Shown here in pieces: positions 24,749 through 36,337 of a stretch of DNA of 64,000 nt; position 1 is the first letter of the stretch; every line of letters begins with the position of its first letter. Below the pieces are notes generated by a model. The model was not told the origin of the DNA, did not search any database, and saw nothing but the letters and a program-made list of their open reading frames with translations. The stretch comes from Mycobacterium interjectum (GTDB taxonomy: Bacteria > Actinomycetota > Actinomycetes > Mycobacteriales > Mycobacteriaceae), in assembly GCA_002102225.1 (NCBI GenBank), contig LQPB01000052.1, positions 1-64,000 on the forward strand, in the 5' to 3' direction. A program made the translations under genes and the position numbers.

Positions 24749-25468
24749 ATGACAGCGCCAACCTCAATCGAAACCAAACCGGAGGCTCGCGTACTCGTAG
24801 TCGACGACGAGGCCAACATCGTCGAACTGCTCTCAGTCAGCCTCAAGTTCCAGGGGTTTGAGGTCTACACCGCAACCAACGGGGCCCAGGCGCTGGATCG
24901 CGCCCGTGACGCGCGGCCCGACGCGGTGATCCTCGACGTGATGATGCCCGGCATGGACGGCTTCGGGGTGCTGCGCCGGCTGCGCGCCGACGGCATCGAC
25001 GCCCCGGCGCTGTTTTTGACCGCCCGCGACTCCCTGCAGGACAAGATCGCCGGCCTGACGCTGGGCGGCGACGACTACGTGACCAAACCGTTCAGCCTCG
25101 AGGAGGTCGTCGCCCGGCTGCGGGTCATCCTGCGGCGCGCCGGCAAGGGCGGGGCCGAGCCTCGCAACGCCCGGCTGAGCTTCGCCGACATCGAGCTCGA
25201 CGAGGAGACCCACGAGGTGTGGAAGGCCGGCGAACCGGTGTCGCTGTCGCCGACCGAGTTCACCCTGCTGCGCTACTTCGTGATCAACGCGGGCACCGTG
25301 CTGAGCAAGCCGAAGATCCTCGACCACGTCTGGCGCTACGACTTCGGGGGTGACGTCAACGTCGTGGAGTCCTACGTGTCGTATCTGCGGCGCAAGATCG
25401 ACACCGGTGAGAAGCGGCTGTTGCACACCCTGCGCGGCGTCGGCTATGTCCTGCGGGAGCCGCGCTGA
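24749..25468 (+). CDS. phoP: Response regulator PhoP
   Basis: 239-residue OmpR-family regulator. Receiver domain with acidic pair D19-D20, phosphoacceptor Asp63 (VILDVMMPGMDG), a switch Thr in LFLTARD and Lys in YVTKPFSL; C-terminal winged-helix DNA-binding domain (LSPTEFTLLRYF ... VVESYVSYLRRKID). Nearly identical in memory to M. tuberculosis PhoP (Rv0757), which controls complex lipid synthesis, ESX-1 secretion and pH response. The N-terminus is about 8 residues shorter. It is followed after 17 bases by phoR. Confidence 0.97.
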   Translation: MTAPTSIETKPEARVLVVDDEANIVELLSVSLKFQGFEVYTATNGAQALDRARDARPDAVILDVMMPGMDGFGVLRRLRADGIDAPALFLTARDSLQDKIAGLTLGGDDYVTKPFSLEEVVARLRVILRRAGKGGAEPRNARLSFADIELDEETHEVWKAGEPVSLSPTEFTLLRYFVINAGTVLSKPKILDHVWRYDFGGDVNVVESYVSYLRRKIDTGEKRLLHTLRGVGYVLREPR

Positions 25469-25485
25469 GCGCGGAAGCGAAGAAT

Positions 25486-26934
25486 ATGGGCATGGCCAAC
25501 AAGGTTCGACGCGGAGTGCCACTGCGGGTGGGTTTGGTGGCCGCCACGCTGCTGTTGGTGGGCTGCGGGCTGGCCGTCTCGGGTTTCGCCGTCACCTCGA
25601 TCCTGCGCCACGTCCTGATCGGCCGGATCGACCAGACGCTGCTCGAGGCCTCCCGTGGTTGGGCACAGGCCCCGCGGCGCCAATCGCCGCCGCCGTACGA
25701 AGGCCCCGACCCCGGCCGGCCGCCCTCGAAGTTCTACGTGCGGGGCATCGGCACCGACGGCACGCCGTTCACCGCCATCAACGACCGCAACGCCGAACCG
25801 GCGCTGCCACCCGACAACAACGTGGGCCCGAGCCCGACGACGCTGCCCTCGATCAACGGCTCCGATATTCAATGGCGTGCGGTGTCGGTGCGCGGACCGC
25901 ACGGCCTGACGACGGTCGCCATCGACCTGTCCGACGTCCAGCACACGCTGAGCTCCCTGGTCTGGCTGCAGTTCGGCATCGGGGTCGCGGTGCTGGTGGT
26001 CGTCGGGATCGCCAGTTTCGCGGTGGTGCACCGCAGCCTGCGCCCGCTGGTCGAGGTGGAGCACACGGCCGCGGCGATCGCCGCCGGCCAGCGCGATCGC
26101 CTCGTGCCCGAGCGTGATCCGCGAACCGAGGTGGGCCGACTTTCGTTGGCGCTCAACGGGATGCTCACCCAGATCCAGCAGGCGCTGGCCTCCTCGGAGT
26201 CGTCGGCCGAAAAGGCCCGCCGTTCCGAGGACCGGATGCGGCGGTTCATCACCGACGCCAGCCACGAATTGCGCACGCCGCTGACGACCATCCGCGGCTT
26301 CGCGGAACTGTATCGGCAGGGCGCGGCCCGCGACGTGTCGATGCTGTTGGCGCGGATCGAAAGCGAAGCCAGCCGGATGGGCCTGCTGGTGGACGACCTG
26401 CTGCTGTTGGCCCGGCTGGACGTGCAACGACCGCTCGAACACCACCGGGTCGACCTGCTGGCGCTGGCCAGCGACGCCGTCCACGACGCGCAGGCGATCG
26501 ACCCCAACCGCACGATCACCATGGAGGTCCTCGACGGCCCTGGCACCCCGGAGGTGCTCGGCGACGAACCCCGGATTCGTCAGGTGCTCAGCAACCTGGT
26601 CGCCAACGCCCTGCAGCACACCCCGGAAAGCGCCGACGTCACCGTGCGCGTCGGCACCGAGGGCGACGACGCGGTGCTGGAAGTGGCCGACAAGGGCCCC
26701 GGCATGAGTCAGCAGGACGCGTCGCGGGTGTTCGAACGGTTCTACCGCACCGATTCGTCGCGGGCGCGGGCCAGCGGCGGCACCGGACTGGGGCTGTCCA
26801 TCGTCGACTCGTTGGTGCGCGCGCACGGCGGCGACGTCAGCGTGCTGACCTCCCCCGGGGAGGGATGCTGCTTCCGCGTCACGCTGCCCCGCGTCAGCGA
26901 TGTCACCGCGCAGGAGCCGGCTCACGCCAGCTGA
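25486..26934 (+). CDS. phoR: Sensor histidine kinase PhoR
   Basis: 482 residues. Membrane helix near 14-38, a periplasmic sensor loop of about 110 residues, second helix near 160-185 ([19 protein letters not shown]), HAMP region, dimerisation/phosphoacceptor segment with His in [18 protein letters not shown], and an ATPase domain with [20 protein letters not shown] and [14 protein letters not shown]. All kinase boxes are intact. Partner of PhoP directly upstream. Its 3' end overlaps the convergent HIT gene by 13 bases. Confidence 0.97.
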   Translation: MGMANKVRRGVPLRVGLVAATLLLVGCGLAVSGFAVTSILRHVLIGRIDQTLLEASRGWAQAPRRQSPPPYEGPDPGRPPSKFYVRGIGTDGTPFTAINDRNAEPALPPDNNVGPSPTTLPSINGSDIQWRAVSVRGPHGLTTVAIDLSDVQHTLSSLVWLQFGIGVAVLVVVGIASFAVVHRSLRPLVEVEHTAAAIAAGQRDRLVPERDPRTEVGRLSLALNGMLTQIQQALASSESSAEKARRSEDRMRRFITDASHELRTPLTTIRGFAELYRQGAARDVSMLLARIESEASRMGLLVDDLLLLARLDVQRPLEHHRVDLLALASDAVHDAQAIDPNRTITMEVLDGPGTPEVLGDEPRIRQVLSNLVANALQHTPESADVTVRVGTEGDDAVLEVADKGPGMSQQDASRVFERFYRTDSSRARASGGTGLGLSIVDSLVRAHGGDVSVLTSPGEGCCFRVTLPRVSDVTAQEPAHAS

Positions 26935-27326
26935 GCCAACGCCGCCTTGATCCTGGTCTGGGCGTCGTCGAGCGACTCCTGCGACGGGTTGCGGTCGACG
27001 TTGGCAAACCCGAAGTCGCTCAGGCTGCGGGTGGGGAAGACGTGGACGTGCAGATGGGGCACCTCGAGGCCGGCAATGATCATGCCGCAGCGCTCGGTTT
27101 TGAACGCCTTGCACACGGCCTTGCCGATCAGCTGGCTGACCGCCATCACGCGGGCGAACACCGCGCCGTCGACGTCCTGCCACTGGTCGATCTCGGCGCG
27201 CGGCACCACCAGCGTGTGGCCCTGGGTCATCGGCTCGATCGTCAGGAACGCGACGATGTCGTCGTCCTCATAGACGAAACGGCCGGGCAGTTCGCGGTTG
27301 ATGATCTTGGTGAAGATCGAAGCCAT
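26922..27326 (-). CDS. HIT-family protein (Rv0759c-like)
   Basis: 134 residues from [17 protein letters not shown], the start used by close homologues; eight further in-frame residues are possible. The histidine triad is HLHVHV near residue 92. It is typical of nucleotide-binding HIT hydrolases acting on AMP-lysine or dinucleotide phosphates, with the EDD and [12 protein letters not shown] motifs of the Hint-like branch. Convergent with phoR, with a 13-base overlap. Orthologous position to Rv0759c. Confidence 0.93.
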   Translation of the reverse strand: MASIFTKIINRELPGRFVYEDDDIVAFLTIEPMTQGHTLVVPRAEIDQWQDVDGAVFARVMAVSQLIGKAVCKAFKTERCGMIIAGLEVPHLHVHVFPTRSLSDFGFANVDRNPSQESLDDAQTRIKAALAQLA

Positions 27327-27422
27327 GGGCCCCAGCATATGTTCGGCCACCGATCGATGAGTTTCACGGGTGTTGATGGTCAGTCCGGATAGGACCCCAC
27401 AACCAAGGAACGAGATTTCGTC

Positions 27423-28079
27423 ATGTCACAGGTGCGCGTGCACAACTTTTCGGTCTCCCTCGACGGTTTCGCCACGGGCATCGGACAAAGCCTGGAGGCG
27501 CCGTTCGGGCACGCCGGAGGCCGGTTGCACGAATGGTTCTTCGCGACCCGGACCTTCCGCGCGATGCACGGCGAGGCGGGGGGCACGACGGGCCTCGACG
27601 ACGCCCTGGCCGCCAGGTGGGCGCCGGGCATCGGCGCCGAGATCATGGGACGCGGCAAGTTCGGGCCGCAGCGCGGCCCATGGAGCGGCCAAGCAGGCGG
27701 GCCGGAATGGAAAGGCTGGTGGGGCGCCGAGCCGCCGTTTCACACGCCGGTCTTCGTGCTGACCCACCACCCACGACCCTCGATCGAAATGGATGGCGGC
27801 ACCACCTTCCACTTCATCGATGCCAGCCCCGCGGAATCCCTCGCCGCAGCGCGAAAGGCAGCCGGAGACAGCGACATTCGTATCGGTGGTGGACCATCGA
27901 CCGTTCGCCAGTTCCTCGCCGCCGACCTCGTCGACCATCTGCATATCACCGTCGTACCGATCATCCTGGGGCGCGGCGAGCGACTGTGGGACGGATTGGA
28001 GGGCCTCGAGCAGCGATTCGCGGTGGAATCGGTGAGCAGCCCCAGCGGCGTCACGCATCAGATCTTCACGCGCCGCTAG
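27423..28079 (+). CDS. Dihydrofolate reductase-family (RibD C-terminal type) protein
   Basis: 218 residues starting [19 protein letters not shown]. RibD-C/DHFR-like Rossmann-type fold: SLDGF near residue 13, [14 protein letters not shown] near 80, [11 protein letters not shown], and the NADPH-binding [38 protein letters not shown] region at 155-195. Members reduce pyrimidine-like or other substrates; the substrate here is unknown. It has no counterpart between Rv0759c and Rv0760c in M. tuberculosis, so it is an insertion or a loss in that lineage. Confidence 0.9.
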   Translation: MSQVRVHNFSVSLDGFATGIGQSLEAPFGHAGGRLHEWFFATRTFRAMHGEAGGTTGLDDALAARWAPGIGAEIMGRGKFGPQRGPWSGQAGGPEWKGWWGAEPPFHTPVFVLTHHPRPSIEMDGGTTFHFIDASPAESLAAARKAAGDSDIRIGGGPSTVRQFLAADLVDHLHITVVPIILGRGERLWDGLEGLEQRFAVESVSSPSGVTHQIFTRR

Positions 28080-28196
28080 CCAACTCGCCACGGGTGTTGC
28101 CACGCCGCCTCGAAGCCGAATCGTTAGCGCAGCGTTGCGGATTCGTTCTGCGCCCCCGGGAAAATCACTGTACGCACTTCACGGGAGGAGACCTCT

Positions 28197-29627
28197 GTGC
28201 GGTTTCCCGTGGCATTGCTGACCGCGTGCGCGGTGTCCTTTGCCCCCGCCCTCGCAGCGGGCGCCGACGCGCGGGCGGCCGATGCGTGGGGGCCGTTCGC
28301 ACCGCCCAACCCGTTCATGGCACCGCTGGGTCTGGCGTCGCTGCACAACGACGCCGAATCGTCCGACGCCGGGCCGCTTCCCGGCCCCGGCGCGCACCTC
28401 AACGCGATCTTCGGCTACCCGCTGCTGGCGGCCTGCCCGACGATCATGCAGGGCACCGACGGCCTGGTGTTGGCGCTGTGCACCAGCGACCTCACGCAGA
28501 CCCCGACGATCTTTTTGATCGATGCGGGCGGTCGCGTCCCAATCTTCGTGCCGTTGGCCAAACTTCAAGTCGCCAAGGGCAGCCTGCTCGGCGGCGTGTA
28601 CGCCTACCTGGACAACAACAACCAGGTGGTGATGATCGACGGGACCAACCACCTGCTGCGCATCGCACACGTCAAGGAGGGACCGCTGGGGTGCTGGAAG
28701 CTGATCGTCACCGAGTCCACCGACCTGTCCGGTGCGATCCCGGCCGGCGACAACTCGGTGGGCCTGGTTCCCGACTATGCGGGCAACGTCTGGTTCGCCA
28801 CCGGTAACGGCGTCGTGGGTGTGGCCAAGGCGGGCGGCGGCACCGCCACCGTGCAGCTGCCCGCGGGAGAACAGGTGGCCAACAGCATCTCGTCGGCGCC
28901 AAGCGGCCGGGTCGCGGTGGCCACCACGTTCGCCCTCTACGAGCTGAACCTCGACATCGCCGGCAACCCCCAAATCCTTTGGCGGGCCGCCTATGACCGC
29001 GGCCCCGCCCGCAAGCCGGGGCAGCTGAGCTGGGGGACCGGCTCGACCCCCGTGTACTTCGGTCCGGTGACCGGCGCCGACTACGTGACCATCGTCGACA
29101 ACGCCAGCCCCCAGGTGCACGCGCTGATCTACCAGTCCGGCACGGGCCATTTGATCTGCCAGCAAACGGTTTTGACGCAAGGCGGTCCGGGCAGCGAGAA
29201 CGCCCCGATCGGGCTCGGCAACTCGGTGTTCGTGTCCAGCACCTACGGCTACCCCTACCCCGCGGTGCCGGCGGGCGCGCCTCCCGCCGTCCCCGCAACG
29301 GCGCCGTTCGTCGGCGGCATGACGAGGGTGGACGTCGACAACCCGGGCTGCCATACGGTGTGGGAGAACAAGGTTCGCAGCGCGGCGCTGCCGCACCTCT
29401 CCGCCGCGGACGGACTGCTCTACACCATCACCCGCGTCGGGGTCGACCGCACCACGCCGCTCGACCTGTTCGCCTACGGCGTCGTCGACGCCGGCAACGG
29501 GGCGCTGCTGTGGCAGCAACCGAAATCGCTCACCATCCTCAGCGATCCGCTGCAGACCCCGACCATGGTGCTGACGGACCGCCGGGCCATGCAGGGCAAC
29601 CTCACCGGGCTCGGCCTCATCGGCTGA
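28197..29627 (+). CDS. Secreted beta-propeller-like protein
   Basis: 476 residues with a GTG start preceded by GGGAGGAGA. Signal peptide MRFPVALLTACAVSFAPALA, then a mature protein of repeated beta-strand units (for example NVWFATGNGVVGVAKAGG, RVAVATTFALYELNLDIAGN, TPVYFGPVTGADYVTIVDNA) suggesting a six- or seven-bladed propeller of the YncE/SMP-30-like type. Pro/Ala-rich insert near 355-375. Conserved Cys in PGCH and LGCWK. Function unknown; a cell-wall or extracellular binding or esterase role is possible. Not present at this position in M. tuberculosis. Confidence 0.75.
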   Translation: MRFPVALLTACAVSFAPALAAGADARAADAWGPFAPPNPFMAPLGLASLHNDAESSDAGPLPGPGAHLNAIFGYPLLAACPTIMQGTDGLVLALCTSDLTQTPTIFLIDAGGRVPIFVPLAKLQVAKGSLLGGVYAYLDNNNQVVMIDGTNHLLRIAHVKEGPLGCWKLIVTESTDLSGAIPAGDNSVGLVPDYAGNVWFATGNGVVGVAKAGGGTATVQLPAGEQVANSISSAPSGRVAVATTFALYELNLDIAGNPQILWRAAYDRGPARKPGQLSWGTGSTPVYFGPVTGADYVTIVDNASPQVHALIYQSGTGHLICQQTVLTQGGPGSENAPIGLGNSVFVSSTYGYPYPAVPAGAPPAVPATAPFVGGMTRVDVDNPGCHTVWENKVRSAALPHLSAADGLLYTITRVGVDRTTPLDLFAYGVVDAGNGALLWQQPKSLTILSDPLQTPTMVLTDRRAMQGNLTGLGLIG

Positions 29628-29634
29628 ACGGGCC

Positions 29635-30057
29635 TCACCCCTCCTGGCCGAACTCCATCATGTCGAGGTTCCAGTAGCCGCGCATGTTGGTGATCAGCCC
29701 CGCGTCGTTGACCTTGTAGGTGAACACCCCGCGCACCTTGCTGGTGACCCCGCCCTCAAATCTGCTGTGCAGCACCAGGATATGTGCGATCTCGTCGGGC
29801 GAGCTCGATGGGAACGTTTCCTCGCAGGTGATGGTCAGCTGATTGGCGGCGATGTTGGTGTCGTAGAAGGCGGCGACGCCGTCCTTGCCCCGCACCCCAG
29901 TGCCATCCGGATTGGTGACGGACTTGCCGATCGGGTCCTCGACGACCACGTCGTCGGCCATCAGCGCCAGCCAGCCCTCGCGGTCGTGCGCCTGCACGCA
30001 ACGCCATGAGGACTGCGATGCGGTCAGTGCCGGGGAGGCCTGCGCGGTTTCGGTCAT
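29635..30057 (-). CDS. Ketosteroid isomerase-like (NTF2-fold) protein, Rv0760c type
   Basis: 140 residues from the ATG with a strong GAGGAGAGAA just upstream. SnoaL/NTF2-like fold with SSWRCVQAHDREGWLALMADDVVVEDPIGKS. Asp residues at the cavity match the Rv0760c family, which resembles delta5-3-ketosteroid isomerase and binds steroids, although isomerase activity in that family is doubtful. Lies at the end of the minus-strand cyp51 cluster, 15 bases after the flavoenzyme gene upstream. Confidence 0.92.
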   Translation of the reverse strand: MTETAQASPALTASQSSWRCVQAHDREGWLALMADDVVVEDPIGKSVTNPDGTGVRGKDGVAAFYDTNIAANQLTITCEETFPSSSPDEIAHILVLHSRFEGGVTSKVRGVFTYKVNDAGLITNMRGYWNLDMMEFGQEG

Positions 30058-30074
30058 TTCTCTCTCCTCTATCT

Positions 30075-32075
30075 CTAGATCGCGCACGCGGCGCGTGCGC
30101 CCTCCTCGGTGGCTTTGCGGATGAGACCCAGCCCGCTGCAGTCGCCGGCGGCGTGCACCTCGGCGCCGGGCATGGCCGCGATGAGGCTGTCGAACAGGCG
30201 GGTGTCGGGTTGGACCGACCCGGCGACGACGACGCTGTCGGCGGGCAGCCCGCGGGGTGTGCCGCCGGCGGGGGTAAACACCACCTCGCGCGGGGTGATC
30301 CGGTCGACGCCCGCACGAACGTGCACGGTGACGCCGAGCCGGTCGAGTCGATCCATGTGCTCGGTCCTGCGTTTGTTGCCCACCTCGGGCGCGATGTCCT
30401 TGCCCGGCTCAAGGATCGACACCTGCCGGCCCCGGCTCGCCAGGAACTCGGCGAGTTCGAGGGCGACCAGGTCGGCGCCGATGATCGCGACGCGCCGGCC
30501 GAGCGGCATCCATGCCCGGGTAGCGAGCCGGAACGCGGCGGGACGTACCAGGCGCTGCCGCCAACCGGCGAACAACTCGCGCAACGCGGGCCCGGTGCGC
30601 ACGTGCGGCAGGTCGGCGCCGGGAATGGCGGGCACCGCGACGTGCCCGCCGGTGGCCACCACCACCGCGTCGGGTGCCGACCGCACGATATCTGCGGCCG
30701 AAATACGCTGACCCAAGCGGACATTCGCCGAGCTGAGCTTGATCTCGTCAAGCAGGTAGTGCAGGAACGGCTGGTTCTCCGGGTGCAGCACCGCCGCCCA
30801 CCGCAAGGCCCCGCCGAGTTGACCGCCGCGCTCGAACAGTGTGACGCGGTGTCCTCGTTCGGCGGCCACGCGGGCGGCCTCCAGCCCGGCCGGTCCGCCG
30901 CCGACCACCACCACCCGCTTGGCCCGGGCGGCACGGGGGGCGGCCAGCTCGCGCTCCTTGCCGGTGCGGGGGTTGACGGCACAGTCGACGGAAAAGCGTT
31001 GTTCCATTGCGTCGATGCAGTTTTCGCAGGAAATGCACTTGCGCACCCGGTGCGCACGGCCGGACCGCAGCTTGCGGGGCAGCTCGGGGTCGGCCAGCAG
31101 CGGCCGTCCCATCGCGACGAAATCGGCGCGGCCCTCGGCCAGGACCCGTTCTGCGGCGACCGGGTCGTGCAGGCGGCCGACGGCGATCACCGGCACGTCC
31201 ACCACCTGTTTGACCGCGGCCGCCGCGCCGACGTTGACCCCGTCGCCGTCGTCGGCGCCGTTGACCATCCCCGTGACCAGCCGGTCGATCACCCCACCGC
31301 TGACGTGGAACGCGCTCACCCCGGCGGCCACGAGTTCCGGTGCCAGCCGCGCGGTTTCGTAGATGGGCCGACCGCCGGCGACCCGCTCGTAGCCGGAGAT
31401 GCGCAGCGTGATCGGCAGGGCGTCGCCGACCTCGGAGCGAATCGCGGCCAGCGCCTCGATCACCACCCGTACCCGGCCGCGCGCCGAGTCGCCCCGGTAG
31501 TCGTCGGTGCGCCGGTTGCGTTGGGGGGCAAGGAAAGATCCCAGCAGCATGTAGCCGTGCGCGGCATGCAGCTCGATGCCGTCGTAACCGGCCTCGGCGG
31601 CGCGCCGCACCGCCGCCTTGAACAGGTCTAACACCTCGCACAGCTGACGCTTGCTGATCTCGGCCGACGGCCGCCCGGTGAGGTAGGACGGAATCACCGA
31701 CGGCCCCAGGGAGGTGACGCCGAACATCTCCGGCCCCAGCCCGTCGGGCCCGGCGTGCACGATCTGCGGCTGGATCTTGGCGCCGTGTTCGTGAACCGCC
31801 TCAACCAACGCCCGGTGGGCATCCACCGCCTCGTCGGTCGCCAGGTGCAGGCCGCCGGGTGTCTCGGGGTGATGATGGTCGACCCCGGTGGCGCCCACCG
31901 TGATCAGGCCGACGCCGCCCTCGGCGCGGGCGGCGAAATAGTCGCGGGTGCGCGCCGACGGCAACCCGTCGGGGGTGCCGTACATGGTCTCCATCGGAGA
32001 CATGACGAGCCGGTTGCGCACCGCCATGGCGCCGATTCGTCCCGGCGCCAGCAGGTGTGGGAAGCCGGTGCTCAC
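30075..32075 (-). CDS. Old-yellow-enzyme/2,4-dienoyl-CoA-reductase-type flavoprotein
   Basis: 666 residues. The N-terminal FMN-binding TIM barrel (about 5-340) has HAAHGYMLLGSFLAPQRNRR and MGRPLLADPEL. It is followed by the iron-sulphur motif C-x2-C-x2-C (CISCENCIDAM) with a fourth Cys in DCAVNP. The C-terminal FAD/NAD(P) domain has GGGPAGLEAARV and IIGADLVALELAEF. This architecture is that of bacterial 2,4-dienoyl-CoA reductase (FadH) and trimethylamine dehydrogenase-like enzymes. It probably reduces an unsaturated acyl-CoA or enone. It sits between Rv0760c- and adhB-type genes, which are adjacent in M. tuberculosis. Confidence 0.92.
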   Translation of the reverse strand: MSTGFPHLLAPGRIGAMAVRNRLVMSPMETMYGTPDGLPSARTRDYFAARAEGGVGLITVGATGVDHHHPETPGGLHLATDEAVDAHRALVEAVHEHGAKIQPQIVHAGPDGLGPEMFGVTSLGPSVIPSYLTGRPSAEISKRQLCEVLDLFKAAVRRAAEAGYDGIELHAAHGYMLLGSFLAPQRNRRTDDYRGDSARGRVRVVIEALAAIRSEVGDALPITLRISGYERVAGGRPIYETARLAPELVAAGVSAFHVSGGVIDRLVTGMVNGADDGDGVNVGAAAAVKQVVDVPVIAVGRLHDPVAAERVLAEGRADFVAMGRPLLADPELPRKLRSGRAHRVRKCISCENCIDAMEQRFSVDCAVNPRTGKERELAAPRAARAKRVVVVGGGPAGLEAARVAAERGHRVTLFERGGQLGGALRWAAVLHPENQPFLHYLLDEIKLSSANVRLGQRISAADIVRSAPDAVVVATGGHVAVPAIPGADLPHVRTGPALRELFAGWRQRLVRPAAFRLATRAWMPLGRRVAIIGADLVALELAEFLASRGRQVSILEPGKDIAPEVGNKRRTEHMDRLDRLGVTVHVRAGVDRITPREVVFTPAGGTPRGLPADSVVVAGSVQPDTRLFDSLIAAMPGAEVHAAGDCSGLGLIRKATEEGARAACAI

Positions 32076-32094
32076 CGGCGAGTCTGCGGTGGAC

Positions 32095-33222
32095 TTACCG
32101 ATCGGCGTCGGTGTAGCGGATGACCCCGCGAATGTTCTTGCCTTCCAGCATGTCCTGGTAGCCGTCGTTGATCTGCTCGAGCTTGTACTGGCGGGTGATC
32201 ATGTCGTCCAGGTTGAGCTTGCCGGCCTTGTACATCGACAGCAGCTGCGGGATGTCGTACTGCGGATTGCCGCCCCCGAAGATGGTGCCCTGCAGGTTCT
32301 TCTGCATCAGCGTCAGCATCGCCAGGTTCAGCGTCACGTTGGTGTCCAGCAGGCTGCCGATGGCGGTCAGCACGCAGGTGCCGCCCTTTTGGGTGATGTT
32401 CAGGTAGTTGTCGACGTCGGCGCCGTGCAGCTCGCCCACCGTGACCACCACCTTGTGGGCCATCAGGCCGTAGGTGACCTCGGCCATGCCCGCCATCGCG
32501 GCCATGATGTCCGGGTAGACGTGGGTGGCGCCGAACTTCAGGGCCTGGTCACGCTTCCACTCCACCGGGTCGATCGCGAAGATGTAGCGCGCCCCGGCGT
32601 TGACGGCGCCCTGCAGCGCGGCCATGCCGACCCCGCCGACGCCGACGATCGCGACGTCTTGACCCGGCCGGATGTCGGCCGTGCGGACGGCCGACCCGTA
32701 GCCGGTGGTGACGCCGCAGCCGACGAGCGCGGCCACCTCGAACGGCACCGAGGGGTCGATCTTCACCACGGAGCTGCGGTGCACCACCATGTACGGCGAG
32801 AAGGTGCCCAGCAGCGTCATGGGAAAGACGTTCTGGCCGCGGGCCTGGATGCGGAACGTGCCGTCGGACACCGCGGCGCCGCCCAGCAGCCCGGCGCCCA
32901 GGTCGCACAGGTTGCGCAGGCCGGCCTGACAGGTCGGGCAGGACCCGCAGGACGGGATGAACGACAGCACCACGTGGTCGCCGGGGGCGATGTCCTCCAC
33001 GCCGGGGCCGACCTCGGTGACGATGCCGGCGCCCTCGTGGCCGCCGAGCACCGGGAAGCCCGCCATCGGGATACCGCCGGTGACCAGGTGGTGGTCGGAG
33101 TGGCACATGCCGGCCGCTTCCATCTGGATCTTGACCTCATGCGCTTGCGGGTCGCCGATCTCGATTTCCTCGATGGACCACGGCTGGTTGAACTCCCAGA
33201 TCAGAGCGCCTTTTGTCTTCAC
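32095..33222 (-). CDS. adhB: Zinc-type alcohol dehydrogenase AdhB
   Basis: 375 residues when started at GTG (VKTKGALIWEFNQPW), matching homologues; the frame runs 27 codons further upstream with unconvincing sequence. Catalytic zinc ligands C-H-SDHH region (MCHSDHHLV) and GHEGAGIV; structural zinc cysteines CGSC-x2-C-x7-C (SCGSCPTCQAGLRNLC); NAD-binding GVGGVGMAALQGA. Class III-like medium-chain dehydrogenase, possibly formaldehyde/mycothiol related. Orthologous position to Rv0761c, in the minus-strand cluster. Confidence 0.95.
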   Translation of the reverse strand: MKTKGALIWEFNQPWSIEEIEIGDPQAHEVKIQMEAAGMCHSDHHLVTGGIPMAGFPVLGGHEGAGIVTEVGPGVEDIAPGDHVVLSFIPSCGSCPTCQAGLRNLCDLGAGLLGGAAVSDGTFRIQARGQNVFPMTLLGTFSPYMVVHRSSVVKIDPSVPFEVAALVGCGVTTGYGSAVRTADIRPGQDVAIVGVGGVGMAALQGAVNAGARYIFAIDPVEWKRDQALKFGATHVYPDIMAAMAGMAEVTYGLMAHKVVVTVGELHGADVDNYLNITQKGGTCVLTAIGSLLDTNVTLNLAMLTLMQKNLQGTIFGGGNPQYDIPQLLSMYKAGKLNLDDMITRQYKLEQINDGYQDMLEGKNIRGVIRYTDADR

Positions 33223-33382
33223 GTTGGACCTGACCCCATTTCGCCTTTGAAGTGAGACTGCCCGACCCGTCTTGCCTGGCAGCAGTGGTGACGAGTGCCA
33301 CACGGCACCCCTGTCGCGTCAGCATAGCGCGTGCGACAAATCAAATGCTTGGTTGGTCCCATGGCCCCGCCACCGGCTCCCT

Positions 33383-33937
33383 TCACCAGATCGGGACGGG
33401 CGCCTGCCCGAGCGGGTAGTAGCCGGGCAGCTTCTCCCCGGCGATGCTGCGTTGGATCCGGTTCTGCATGCCGGCGGACAGGTCGCCGGACTCGATCAGC
33501 TTCGCGAACATCTTCGCGACGTGACCGAAGTCGAAGAAGTCCCGTTGCCACTCGATGAGCAGGTCGTCGTTGAGGCGAAACCAGCTGCCGCCGATGCCGT
33601 AGATCTCGTCCTGGGTGCCGTCGGTCTTGTTCACGATCTGCTTCCAGAAGCCGACGATCTCGCCCTGCTTCTCGTCGATGAGCACCTTCTGGTACTCGTA
33701 CACCCAGTTCTCCAGGCCCTCCATCTCGAGGCCGAGGGCGATGTCGCGGATCTCGTCGACGCCCACGCACATCACGTCTTCCTTGGGGCCGATGTTCCAG
33801 CCGTAGGTGGCGTCCCGGGTGTAGAAGTCGGCCAGCGGCTTCCAGTCACCGGCCTTTTCGCAGTCCTTGTTGGCCTGCAGCCAGCGGTCGACCCACGCCT
33901 CGAGATCCGCACGTGAATGTGACGCCTTGGAGTTCAT
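33383..33937 (-). CDS. SnoaL-like/NTF2-fold protein (Rv0762c-like)
   Basis: 184 residues starting MNSKASHSRADLEAWVDRW. Cone-shaped NTF2-like fold suggested by the repeated aromatic-rich strands (DFYTRDATYGWNIGPKEDVM, YGIGGSWFRLNDDLLIEWQRDFFD). No catalytic residues assignable. Placed directly next to the ferredoxin and cyp51 genes (3 bases between them), suggesting a role with the P450 system. Corresponds to Rv0762c. Confidence 0.9.
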   Translation of the reverse strand: MNSKASHSRADLEAWVDRWLQANKDCEKAGDWKPLADFYTRDATYGWNIGPKEDVMCVGVDEIRDIALGLEMEGLENWVYEYQKVLIDEKQGEIVGFWKQIVNKTDGTQDEIYGIGGSWFRLNDDLLIEWQRDFFDFGHVAKMFAKLIESGDLSAGMQNRIQRSIAGEKLPGYYPLGQAPVPIW

Positions 33938-33940
33938 GGG

Positions 33941-35512
<1,572 letters not shown>

Positions 35513-35516
<4 letters not shown>

Positions 35517-36337
35517 GAGTCCAATGCCTTTTCGTCGAGTGCGAGCTTCTGGCGCTCTTTCTTGTCGGCCAACGGGGCTTCGGGCTGAAGCTCCATGTTC
35601 GCGATGAAGCCACCGCGCGGGGTCTCGGCGACGAACGTGATGGCCCGCGCCAAATCCGCGGCCCGCAGGAAATAGTCGTGGCGGGCCTGGCCCCACTTGG
35701 CCCAGTCCTCGAGGGCGGGGCCGATCTTCTCGGCCGGCAGGCTCCAACCCATGGACGTTTTTGTCGGACCGGGGTGCACGATCGAGGCCCGCACGCCGGT
35801 GCCCTCGAGCTCCATCTGGAAATTTGTCACCATGGCGACGAGCGCGGCCTTGGCCGCCCCGTAGGCGCCCATGTGCGGCCGCTGGCGCAGGGCCACGTCG
35901 GAGCCGACGAAGATCAAATCGCCGCGCTGCCGCTCCAGCATGCCGGGCAGTACCGCGGCGGCCAGCCGGTTGGCGCCGACCAGGTGGATCTGCAGCTGCG
36001 ACTCGAACTCGTCGGTGGTGATCTCGGCGAGCTTGCCGAAGTAGGTGTCGCCCGCCCCGGCCACCAGCACCTCGATGTCACCCAGCGCCTCGACCGACTG
36101 TGCGACAAACGATTTCACCGAGTTCGGGTCGGTGACGTCCAGGTGGAACCCGACCGCCTCACCCCCGTCGGCGTTGATCTTGCCCACGATGTCGTTGAGC
36201 TTCTCGACCCGCCGGGCGCCCAGGGCGACGGGGAAGCCGTGCGCCGCGAGCTCGATGGCGGTGGCCTCTCCGATGCCGGACGAGGCGCCGGCCACGATCG
36301 CCGGCCGGCGTTCGGGCAACGGGTCAAAGCGGGGCAT
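35513..36337 (-). CDS. Short-chain dehydrogenase/reductase (Rv0765c-like)
   Basis: 274 residues. Cofactor motif GASSGIGEA near residue 17, AGAG near 93, and catalytic Ser in VGSDVAL and Tyr/Lys in MGAYGAAKAAL. The C-terminal extension is rich in Lys/Glu (APLADKKERQKLALDEKALDS). Probably oxidises or reduces a product of the adjacent P450s. Stop overlaps cyp51 start; start is directly after the cyp123 stop. Confidence 0.93.

Noticed and set aside
25444..27183. 579-codon minus-strand open frame opposite phoR
   Set aside because: Antisense shadow of a GC-rich gene with clear kinase motifs on the other strand.
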